Assembly: GCF_900156315.1 (NCBI RefSeq)
Contig: NZ_FTNI01000012.1
Span: 62,001 to 126,000 of the forward strand
Direction of reading: 5' to 3'
Source: Microbispora rosea
GTDB taxonomy: Bacteria; Actinomycetota; Actinomycetes; Streptosporangiales; Streptosporangiaceae
Length of the DNA: 64,000 nt
Under the pieces are notes generated by a model, which saw only the letters and a list, made by a program, of their open reading frames with translations, did not search any database and was not told where the DNA came from. The translations under genes were made by a program, and so were the position numbers. This document shows positions 1 to 6,460 of the stretch, piece after piece (position 1 is the stretch's first letter; each line of letters begins with the position of its first letter).

Positions 1-265
1 CGGCGTACGCGAACTCGACCGGTTGCGGCCCAACATCCTCGCATTCTGGCGCGCCTACCGGGAGGCGTGCCCGGAGATCGACGACGGCCTCGCCACCCGG
101 GCCGTCCGGTTCGCCGGATGGCACATGATCGATCGGGGCCTGGCCCGGGCCGCGCAGAACGCCCGCCTCGGCGCCGTCGACCGGGCCGCCGCCGGGATCG
201 GCAGGAACGCGCTCCTGGAGCCGGAAAGGTTCGTCACCACCCTCGGATTGGGAGAGACCCTGTGA
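1..265 (+). CDS. C-terminal end of an APH-like phosphotransferase (class V lanthipeptide LanK-type kinase), cut by the window edge
   Basis: Only the last ~88 codons are present; the start lies upstream of the window. The tail (FWRAYREACPEID, then helices rich in Arg/Ala) looks like the C-terminal helical end of aminoglycoside-phosphotransferase-fold proteins. Its stop overlaps the GTG start of the HopA1-family gene by 4 bp, so the two are translationally coupled. In class V lanthipeptide and thioamitide clusters a kinase of this fold works with a HopA1 protein: the kinase phosphorylates Ser/Thr of the precursor and the partner eliminates phosphate to give dehydroamino acids. The kinase call rests mostly on that pairing, because the catalytic lobe is not visible. 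Confidence 0.6.
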   Translation, partial: GVRELDRLRPNILAFWRAYREACPEIDDGLATRAVRFAGWHMIDRGLARAAQNARLGAVDRAAAGIGRNALLEPERFVTTLGLGETL

Positions 266-1224
266 GCACCGTCGCCCTCCGTGTGCCCCTGCCCCTGCTG
301 CGCGCCCTCGACGACGTCCACGTCGCTCCCGACGGTCCGCGCGCCACCGTCGGCGATCGCGAACTGGAGGCCGCCTCCGACGACTCCCTGCGGCACAAGC
401 TGTGCGCCGCGCTCTACGACAGCGTGCACGCCGGGCGGCCGGCCCGCGACGGTCATCAGCCCCGCACGCTGCGGGAGCCGGACTTCGAGGAACGGCTGGC
501 CGCCGCGACCCCGCATCGTACGACCACGGTCCTCGGCCGCGTGGTCAGCCCGCCCGAGGGGGACGCGTTCGTCGCGCTCGTCGACGGGCTCAGGGTGCGG
601 ATGCCCGCCGAGCAGCACGACGCCCCGTCCCCGGACGGGCGGCTGGCGCTGCGCGTGCCCGCGCTGCGTCCCGCGCTGTCGCCGGGCTTCTTCCTGGTGG
701 ACGGCTCGGCGGGCGGGATCGCCGAAGGTCCCGTCCTCCGGGTGTACGTCCACATCGCCGAGCCCTCGGCCGCCCCGGACGTGTGGCGGGCGGCGCTGGA
801 GCGACTGGAGGCCTCCGGTCTGCCCTACCGCGCCAAGATCAGCTCCAGTGCCCGGCTGTTCCCCCGGCGGGACGCCCTGGTCGTCTACCTCGGCCCGCGC
901 GCGTGGCACCTGGCCGACGACGTGCCGGCGGCGATCCGCGGGCTCACCGGCGTCGGCGAGGAGACCTCGGCCTTCGTGCACCGCCTGGCGCCCGGTGTGG
1001 GGCTCGCCTGGGATCCGCAGGACCGCCGCCCGGGCATGGGCCGGCTGAGTTTCGGCGAGCACCGGGCGACGGCGGTCGCCGAGGCGCTGCTCGCCCACGC
1101 CCGCGGCGGCGCCGAGGGCCCCCTGGAGATCACGCTCGCCGAGGCGTTCACCGCGGCCGGCATCGACCCGGCGCGGCCCGCACGCGACCTCGTCTCGCCC
1201 CGTCTCCCCCAGTTCGATCTCTGA
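262..1224 (+). CDS. HopA1-family protein, putative phospho-Ser/Thr lyase of a class V lanthipeptide system (LanY-type)
   Basis: A 320-residue protein starting at a GTG that overlaps the preceding stop (GTGA). The middle and C-terminal parts have the T3SS effector HopA1 family pattern: GFFLVDGS near residue 150, RVYVHI, LPYRAKISSS, RDALVVYL, then GVGLAWDP and MGRLSFGEHR before a C-terminal helix. In lexapeptide/cacaoidin-type and thioviridamide-type pathways this family is paired with an APH-like kinase and removes phosphate from modified Ser/Thr to give Dha/Dhb. No LanB, LanM or LanL is visible here, so this pair is the best candidate dehydratase. It heads the visible biosynthetic operon. The family call is from motifs and context, without a search. 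Confidence 0.78.
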   Translation: MSTVALRVPLPLLRALDDVHVAPDGPRATVGDRELEAASDDSLRHKLCAALYDSVHAGRPARDGHQPRTLREPDFEERLAAATPHRTTTVLGRVVSPPEGDAFVALVDGLRVRMPAEQHDAPSPDGRLALRVPALRPALSPGFFLVDGSAGGIAEGPVLRVYVHIAEPSAAPDVWRAALERLEASGLPYRAKISSSARLFPRRDALVVYLGPRAWHLADDVPAAIRGLTGVGEETSAFVHRLAPGVGLAWDPQDRRPGMGRLSFGEHRATAVAEALLAHARGGAEGPLEITLAEAFTAAGIDPARPARDLVSPRLPQFDL

Positions 1225-1247
1225 CCCCGATCGAAGAGGAGGTCGTC

Positions 1248-1568
1248 ATGCCCCGTCCCCCCGCCCTTCCGGCCGACGACAAGCTCGCCATCGTGCTGGC
1301 GGTCCTGTCCGGCAAGCACACGGTCGCCGAGGCCGCCCGGCGGGCCGAGGTGTCCGAGCAGTCCATTCTCAACTGGCGCAAGCAGTTCATCGAGGGCGGC
1401 CGCAGCGGCCTGGAAGGGGCCCTGGCCAACCGCGCCTCCGAACGCGAGGCGGATCTCGCGGCCGAGGTCAAACGGCTCAAGACGGTCCTCGGCGAGGTCT
1501 ACCTGGAGCTCAACACCTGGCGCAAGATCGGCCACGTCCGCCGGGTCCCTACCCGGACCTCGAGATGA
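1248..1568 (+). CDS. IS3-type OrfA (helix-turn-helix) protein embedded in the biosynthetic operon
   Basis: 106 residues, ATG preceded by AAGAGGAGG. The sequence has the transposase-OrfA layout: an HTH near residues 10-45 (KLAIVLAVLSGKHTVAEAARRAEVSEQ is spread over it, with the usual NWRKQF) followed by a leucine-zipper-like coiled coil (EVKRLKTVLGEVYLEL). The stop overlaps the ATG of a short OrfB-like remnant (ATGA). It sits only 23 bp after the HopA1 gene and is coupled through the remnant to the ABC ATPase, with no inverted repeats visible at its ends. It therefore looks like a domesticated fragment, perhaps a DNA-binding regulator, and not a mobile insertion. That role is inference. Confidence 0.7.
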   Translation: MPRPPALPADDKLAIVLAVLSGKHTVAEAARRAEVSEQSILNWRKQFIEGGRSGLEGALANRASEREADLAAEVKRLKTVLGEVYLELNTWRKIGHVRRVPTRTSR

Positions 1569-1690
1569 TCCGGCTCGACCTGCGGGTCTCCATCTCGAGG
1601 TTCTGCGCCATCCTCGGCATCCCCCGCCGCACCTACACCCGCTGGCGGCGGCCGATCGAAGTCCCCGACACGACAAGGCAGGAACCGTGA
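1565..1690 (+). pseudogene. Truncated IS3 OrfB N-terminus (41 codons)
   Basis: A 41-codon frame starts at the ATG overlapping the OrfA stop. It carries the motif that opens IS3-family OrfB proteins (RFCAILGIPRRTYTRW), then ends at 1690, where its TGA overlaps the GTG of the ABC ATPase. The whole DDE integrase core is absent, so transposition from this copy is impossible. The reading frame up to the stop is open and both junctions are 4-bp overlaps, which would keep ribosomes moving through the operon. Confidence 0.65.
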
Positions 1691-2577
1691 CCATCATGCT
1701 TCCGACACCCACCAAGGCCGCGGAGGACAGCGCGACGGCCGTCGCGGTCAGCGACCTCCGCATGCGGTACGGCGACCGCGACGTGCTGTGCGGAGTCGAC
1801 CTCACCGTACGGCGTGGCGAGGTCTTCGCCCTGCTGGGGCCGAACGGGGCCGGCAAGAGCACCACCATCGAGATCCTGGAGGGGTTCCGGCGCCGCTCCG
1901 GGGGCGAGGTGAGCGTGCTCGGAGCGGACCCCGACACGGCGGGCCCCGCCTGGCGCGGCGAGCTGGGCATCATCCTGCAGTCGTGGCGCGACCACCCCCG
2001 ATGGCGGGTGCGCGAGCTGCTCGAACACTTCGCGACCTACTACGAGCACCCGCGCGACGTGGACGAGCTGCTGGAGCGGCTGGGCCTCCAGGAGCAGGCC
2101 GCCCAGGAGTGCCAGAAGCTGTCCGGCGGCCAGCGCCGCCGCGTGGACGTGGCTCTGGGCATCGTCGGCAATCCCCGGCTGCTCTTCCTCGACGAGCCCA
2201 CCACGGGATTCGACCCCGTCGCCCGCCGCGAGTTCCACGAGCTGGTCGAGCAGCTCCGCGACGAGGGCATGACGATGGTGCTCACCACCCACGACCTGCA
2301 CGAGGCCGAACGCCTGGCCGACCGCATCGCCGTACTGATCGCCGGCCGGGTGGCCGCCTGCGGCACCGCCGCCGAGCTCGCGGTGAGCGCCAGGGCGCAG
2401 GCGGAGGTCGTCTGGACCGACGACGGCCAGACCCGCAGGCAGATCACCCCCGACCCGTCCCAGCTCGTCTGGGAGCTGCAGCAGCGGCTCGGCGGGCCGA
2501 TCCCCGGGCTGGAGGTCCACCGTCCCACGCTCGAGGACATCTACATCCGCATGATCCGTGAAGGAGAGACCCAGTGA
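1687..2577 (+). CDS. ABC transporter ATP-binding protein (efflux or self-immunity)
   Basis: 296 residues. Walker A GPNGAGKSTT, Q-loop (ILQSW), signature LSGGQRRR, Walker B LLFLDEPTTGFDP and a switch His in TTHDLHEAE are all in place, so it should be an active ATPase of the drug-efflux (DrrA/CcmA-like) type. A C-terminal domain of ~60 residues follows. GTG start overlaps the preceding frame; its stop overlaps the permease GTG by 4 bp. With the next gene it forms a two-component ABC-2 exporter. Separate LanFEG-like pumps of this sort usually protect the producer from its own lanthipeptide, while the fused exporter at 6.5 kb is the likelier secretion pump. This division of labour is inference. 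Confidence 0.88.
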   Translation: MTIMLPTPTKAAEDSATAVAVSDLRMRYGDRDVLCGVDLTVRRGEVFALLGPNGAGKSTTIEILEGFRRRSGGEVSVLGADPDTAGPAWRGELGIILQSWRDHPRWRVRELLEHFATYYEHPRDVDELLERLGLQEQAAQECQKLSGGQRRRVDVALGIVGNPRLLFLDEPTTGFDPVARREFHELVEQLRDEGMTMVLTTHDLHEAERLADRIAVLIAGRVAACGTAAELAVSARAQAEVVWTDDGQTRRQITPDPSQLVWELQQRLGGPIPGLEVHRPTLEDIYIRMIREGETQ

Positions 2578-3413
2578 CCATCCGCCGTGCCCTCGCCTGC
2601 GGCCTCGGCCGCGGCCGACTGGAGATCACGCATCTGCTGCGCACCCCACGCGAGGTGATATCCCAGCTCAGCACGCCTATCGCCTTCGTCGTCCTGGCGA
2701 TGGTCAACGACGACGCGATCCCCGGCAGCGCCCTGCCGATGGCCAACGTCTTCATCGCGGGCGGCGTGGCGGCGGTGGTGGTGCAGACCTGCCTGATCGC
2801 GCTGCCACAGGTGCTGGCCACCGAACGGGAGGAGGGCACCCTGCTGCGGCAGCGCACCGCGCCCGAGGGCATGACCGCCTATCTGATCGGCAAGACGTGC
2901 CTGCTGCTCACGCAGGTGCTGATCGGCATCGCGCTCGTGCTGGCCGGCGGCGCCGTCTTCGCCGGCTCCGGGCTCCCGGCCGGCCTCGGCGACTGGCTGA
3001 CCCTGCTGTGGGTGCTGCCGCTCGGGCTGCTCGCGATGGCGCCGATCGGGGCGGCGCTGGGGGCCGTGCTACCCAACGCCCGCGAGGCGCTGGCGTGGTC
3101 GATGATGCCGGTTCTCGGTGTGATGGCCATCTCCGGGATCTTCTTCTCCATCACCTCGTTGCCCGAGGCGGTGCAGACGATCTCCCAGCTCTTCCCGCCC
3201 AAGTGGATCGCCCAGGGCGTGCGCTCCGCCCTGCTCCCCGACTCCGCGCTGGCCGCCGAGACCGGGCACAGCTGGCAGCACCTGCAGGCCCTGGGCGTCA
3301 CCGCCGCCTGGGCCGTGGCGGGCTTCACCCTCGCCCCCCGCGTGCTGCGGCGGATGGCCCGCCGCGAGTCCGGCAGCCGCCTGGCCGAGCGCCGCACGGC
3401 CGCACCCGCCTGA
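2574..3413 (+). CDS. ABC-2 type transporter permease
   Basis: 279 residues with about six hydrophobic segments: around residues 30-50, 60-85, 110-135, 140-165, 175-195 and 230-250, the usual ABC-2 layout. GTG start overlaps the ATPase stop by 4 bp. Motifs such as TEREEGTLLRQRTAPEG after the second membrane span are typical of the intracellular coupling loop in this family. It pairs with the ATPase just upstream as an exporter or immunity pump in the lanthipeptide cluster. The substrate cannot be read from sequence. Confidence 0.85.
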   Translation: MTIRRALACGLGRGRLEITHLLRTPREVISQLSTPIAFVVLAMVNDDAIPGSALPMANVFIAGGVAAVVVQTCLIALPQVLATEREEGTLLRQRTAPEGMTAYLIGKTCLLLTQVLIGIALVLAGGAVFAGSGLPAGLGDWLTLLWVLPLGLLAMAPIGAALGAVLPNAREALAWSMMPVLGVMAISGIFFSITSLPEAVQTISQLFPPKWIAQGVRSALLPDSALAAETGHSWQHLQALGVTAAWAVAGFTLAPRVLRRMARRESGSRLAERRTAAPA

Positions 3414-3438
3414 TCCCGTCCCCCAAGGAGGTTCCCCG

Positions 3439-4434
3439 ATGTCCGCTGAGGCGTCTGTCCGACCGTTGAAACCGACCTCCGTCGTCTATCCCCTGCAGCC
3501 GGACACCGCGACGGCGATGGTCCCGTACGGCCGGCTCGTACGCGACCGGGGCGGCCGTCTGTGGACCGGTCAGTCCCTGCGCATCGACACCCACCAGTTG
3601 CTGGTGTCGCTGGTGGAACGCGTGCCCGGCCTCGCGGTCGGCACCGGCGTCACGCTGACGCCGCTGCGCCACCCCTTCGAGGCCGCGATCCACGCCAGGT
3701 CCGTGGCCGCGATCTCCGGCGCGCCCGTCGTGGCCGGCTTCGGACCCGGCGCGCCGGAGTTCCAGGCCGCCGTGATGCGAGAGCCGTACCGGAGCCCGCT
3801 GACCGCCATGCACGAGTACGTCACCATCGTGCGCCGCCTGCTCGACGGCGAGCTGGTCGACCACGACGGGGAGTACCACACGCTGCACGGCGGCGCCCTG
3901 TTCCCGATCGCCACGGCGCCGATCGAGGTCGGCCTGGGGGTGCTGCGCCCGCGGATGGCCGAGCTCGCCGGCCGGGTCGCCGACGTCGCCATCACCTGGA
4001 TGACGCCGGCGTCCTACATCCGCGAGCAGATCGTCCCGGCGATCGAGGCCGGCGCCAAGGAGCAGGGGCGCACCCCGCCCCGGATCGCCACCGTCGTCCA
4101 CGTCGCGGTGGCCCGGCCCGGCCGCGATCTGCTCGCGACCATCCGCGCCGGCGCCGGAGCGCACCTGGGCGGCCGGCACTACGTCGACATGCTGCGCCGC
4201 GCGGGCCTGGACGCGGACGTGACCGACCCGGGCAGGGGCGCCGCGGCGCTGCTGGACAGCGGCACGTTCGTGACGGGCAGCCCGGAGGAGATCGTCGAGG
4301 GGCTGCAACGCTACCGCGACTGCGGCGTCGACGAGGTCGTGCTCAACCCGGCGGGCGTACTGGTCACCGAGGGTCCGCAGGCCGCGCTCCGCGACCTGCG
4401 GGAGATCCTGGACGCGGAGGCCGGCCGTGACTGA
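3439..4434 (+). CDS. LLM-class F420-dependent reductase, candidate D-amino-acid-forming enzyme (LxmJ/LanJC-like)
   Basis: 331 residues, ATG with a strong AAGGAGG 7 bases upstream. The luciferase-like monooxygenase pattern is clear: DTHQLLVSLVERV, VGTGVTLTPLRHPFEAA, a central GFGPG, EYVTIVRRLLDGE and the C-terminal GSPEEIVEGLQRYRDCGVDEVVLNP. In the class V lanthipeptide lexapeptide an F420H2-dependent reductase turns dehydroalanine into D-Ala. A family member between the transporter and LanD-like genes is the obvious candidate for that step here. The downstream flavoprotein gene starts inside its last codons (8-bp overlap), so the two are co-expressed. Cofactor choice (F420 or FMN) is inferred. 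Confidence 0.82.
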   Translation: MSAEASVRPLKPTSVVYPLQPDTATAMVPYGRLVRDRGGRLWTGQSLRIDTHQLLVSLVERVPGLAVGTGVTLTPLRHPFEAAIHARSVAAISGAPVVAGFGPGAPEFQAAVMREPYRSPLTAMHEYVTIVRRLLDGELVDHDGEYHTLHGGALFPIATAPIEVGLGVLRPRMAELAGRVADVAITWMTPASYIREQIVPAIEAGAKEQGRTPPRIATVVHVAVARPGRDLLATIRAGAGAHLGGRHYVDMLRRAGLDADVTDPGRGAAALLDSGTFVTGSPEEIVEGLQRYRDCGVDEVVLNPAGVLVTEGPQAALRDLREILDAEAGRD

Positions 4435-5086
4435 GCCGGACGACGCCCTCGCTCCGCGCCCGCCCGCCTTCGGGGCGCGCAAGCTGCTCTACGTCGGCAC
4501 CGGATCCCTCGGCGTGGCCTTCATGCCCTACTGGATCAACTGGGTGCAGGCGGCCTACCCGGCGACGCGGGTCCGTACGGTCATCACGCGGGCGGCCGAG
4601 CGGTTCGTCGCGCGGGGCGCGATAGCCGCCCTGTCGGGCCGGGAGGTGGAGCTCGACGTGTGGCCCGACCACGCCGTGCAGGGGGCGCCCCACGTCGAGC
4701 TCGCCCAGTGGGCGGACGCGGTCGTCGTCCACCCCGCGAGCATGCACTTCGTCTCCCGGCTGGCCCTGGGCATCGCCGACACCCCCGTGCTCCTCGCGTT
4801 GCAGTGCACCCAGGCGCCGATCGCGGTCGCGCCGGCCCTGCCGCCCGGGGCGGTCACGTCGGTCCCCTACCTCCGGCACAGAGACGCGCTCGGCGAGCGC
4901 CGCAACATCGTGGTGGTGCCCCCGATGGCCGGGCACAGCGTCACGACCGGCCGCTCGGACGCGGCGGTCGCCGTGCCACTGCCCGCGGTGATCGCGGCGC
5001 TCGAACGGCTCCGCACGACGCTCGTCCCCGTACGCGAGGAGGCGTGCGACGCGGAGCGCCGCGAGCCGGTGGGGCGGGCGACGTGA
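4427..5086 (+). CDS. HFCD-family flavoprotein, putative peptidyl-cysteine decarboxylase (LanD-type)
   Basis: 219 residues, GTG start inside the end of the reductase gene. It has the HFCD fold signature: a flavoprotein N-terminus (LLYVGTGSLGVAFMPYWI), the conserved His (His89 in APHVELAQWAD), the HPASMHFVSRLALGIAD segment corresponding to PAS-N-KLA-GIAD of EpiD relatives, and VVVPPMAGHS near the C-terminus in the substrate-clamp position. These enzymes oxidatively decarboxylate a C-terminal Cys to an enethiolate that closes onto Dha/Dhb, giving AviCys or AviMeCys. All three precursors in this cluster end in Gly-Cys, which fits. The usual Asn of the PASxN motif is His here. Confidence 0.85.
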   Translation: MTEPDDALAPRPPAFGARKLLYVGTGSLGVAFMPYWINWVQAAYPATRVRTVITRAAERFVARGAIAALSGREVELDVWPDHAVQGAPHVELAQWADAVVVHPASMHFVSRLALGIADTPVLLALQCTQAPIAVAPALPPGAVTSVPYLRHRDALGERRNIVVVPPMAGHSVTTGRSDAAVAVPLPAVIAALERLRTTLVPVREEACDAERREPVGRAT

Positions 5087-6036
5087 CCACGCAGTTGATC
5101 AGCCGCTTCGGGACGGGGTTCCTGCGCACCGAGATCTACCGGCACGGCGACGCGCACCTGTGGGTCCGCCGCCCCGGCCCGCACCGAGGCCGGCCCTTCC
5201 ACCACATGTCCCTGCGGGCCGGTACGGCTATCGCGGCGGTGCCCACCGGCCCGGTCGTCTGGCGGCTCCCCGAGGAGAGCGGAGGGGAGATCCGCCTCTA
5301 CCGGGCGCCGGGGGAGACGTCGGCGGCCAACCTCGCCATTGGGTCGAGCGGCGACCCCGAGTGGGAGCGCCTCCGCCGGGTGCTGTGCAACACCGGCAGG
5401 GCCCTGCGCGCCGTCCACATCGGGGTGTCCGGGGAGCTGGCGGCCGAGCCGCCGCCGGGACCGTCCCGTCTCGCCCGGTGGCTCAGGTCGGGACGGGGTC
5501 CAGGGGGCGCCGTCAGATTCCACGAGACGGCCCGCCGGCGGCTCGGCTCCCGGCGCTGGGAACGCGCGCTGAGCTGGTGTGAACCGCATCCGGGCGCCAC
5601 GCGGTTCCTGCACGGCGCGCCGAGCCTCGGCTGCCTCGTCCTCGGCCCGGTCACCGGGAACGCGGCCCTGCTGTCCGGCGAGGAGCTGGCGCGCGGACCG
5701 GCCGAGTCCGACGTCGGCTGGCTGCTCGGCGAGCTCGTGGAGCTGCGCCTGATCGGCGAGACCGTCCCCGCGCTGCGGAGGCTGTCCGAACAGGCCGAGG
5801 CGGCGGCGGCCGCGCTCCTGCGCGGATACGACGCCCCGCTCGACACCGGGCTCCTCGGCCGCGTCGCCACCACGCGCGTGTTCACCCACGCGCACGACTT
5901 CGCCGCCTACGTCGGCTGGGCGGACGAACTCACGAACTATGCCGACTATCTCGTCCGGCTCATCGACGAACAAGGCGGACCGGCCGTTCCGGCCGGCGAC
6001 CGCCAACTTTTGAAAAGCGGATCCGGAGACAATTAA
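5083..6036 (+). CDS. Catalytically degenerate APH-fold protein (pseudokinase-like), possible third class V synthetase component (LanX-type)
   Basis: 317 residues from the GTG overlapping the LanD-like stop. The C-terminal half follows the aminoglycoside-phosphotransferase layout but with key residues gone. The HGD-x4-N catalytic loop reads HGAPSLGC (Asp to Ala179, Asn to Cys184), and the D-[WF]-E metal loop reads LLSGEEL (Asp to Ser198). The following GP...DVGWLLGELVELR matches the helix after the metal loop in active relatives. It is therefore probably not a kinase but a scaffold, leader-binding protein or cyclase. Class V systems need a third protein besides kinase and HopA1 partner; position next to precursor 1 suggests this is it. 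The LanX link is inference. Confidence 0.6.
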   Translation: MTTQLISRFGTGFLRTEIYRHGDAHLWVRRPGPHRGRPFHHMSLRAGTAIAAVPTGPVVWRLPEESGGEIRLYRAPGETSAANLAIGSSGDPEWERLRRVLCNTGRALRAVHIGVSGELAAEPPPGPSRLARWLRSGRGPGGAVRFHETARRRLGSRRWERALSWCEPHPGATRFLHGAPSLGCLVLGPVTGNAALLSGEELARGPAESDVGWLLGELVELRLIGETVPALRRLSEQAEAAAAALLRGYDAPLDTGLLGRVATTRVFTHAHDFAAYVGWADELTNYADYLVRLIDEQGGPAVPAGDRQLLKSGSGDN

Positions 6037-6178
6037 TTTATTTCGCTCCACAGAAGTGCCGGTCACCGGCCGAAAGCTCACAACAAACGGCTCTCACGAC
6101 TCCTTCCGGCCGTGCTGCAATATTCCTGTCCGGCAGAAAGAGCCAAGAGCCGGAGCCCCACTTCAGAAGGAGAGAAAA

Positions 6179-6361
6179 ATGAGCGACACCGAGCTGCTGA
6201 TCAACGGTTACGCCGCCTACACCGACGCCGAGGAGTTCGGCGCGAGCGTGTCGGCCGAGGCGCCCGGCACCACGCCGGCCACGATCACCACCGTCTCCTC
6301 GGTCGAGTGCGTGATGTTCTCCGTCGGCTTCGCCAGCGCCACCTTCGCCGGCGGCTGCTGA
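6179..6361 (+). CDS. Lanthipeptide precursor peptide 1
   Basis: 60 residues, ATG with AGAAGGAGA about 8 bases upstream, in a 424-base stretch between the pseudokinase-like gene and the exporter. The leader (about residues 1-30) shares LLINGYAAYTDAEE with the other two precursors and ends at AEAPG/TTP. The ~30-residue core has ten Ser/Thr and exactly two Cys: C44 in SSVEC and C60 at the C-terminus in TFAGGC. This predicts one (methyl)lanthionine to C44 and an AviMeCys ring from Thr55 to decarboxylated C60. A perfect 13-bp hairpin follows. Cleavage near the AP(G/A)-TTP junction is inferred from conservation. Confidence 0.9.
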   Translation: MSDTELLINGYAAYTDAEEFGASVSAEAPGTTPATITTVSSVECVMFSVGFASATFAGGC

Positions 6362-6372
6362 TCGCTCCCCTT

Positions 6373-6402
6373 CCGGTCCCGGGCGCTCGCGCCCGGGACC
6401 GG
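6373..6402 (+). terminator. Hairpin attenuator/terminator after precursor 1
   Basis: Perfect 13-bp inverted repeat (6373-6385 with 6390-6402) and a CTCG tetraloop, 11 bases after the precursor 1 stop. There is no T-run, so it probably works as a partial terminator or 3' stabiliser that keeps precursor mRNA above that of the exporter 3' of it. Confidence 0.8.
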
Positions 6403-6460
6403 GGGATCACCTCCGACTCCCGCCCCGCCGCTTCGACTGAAGGGAACCCGGGACACCGTC

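Noticed and set aside
1248-1690. An active insertion sequence
   Set aside because: Only OrfA is whole; OrfB is 41 codons, and no terminal inverted repeats or target duplications are visible.
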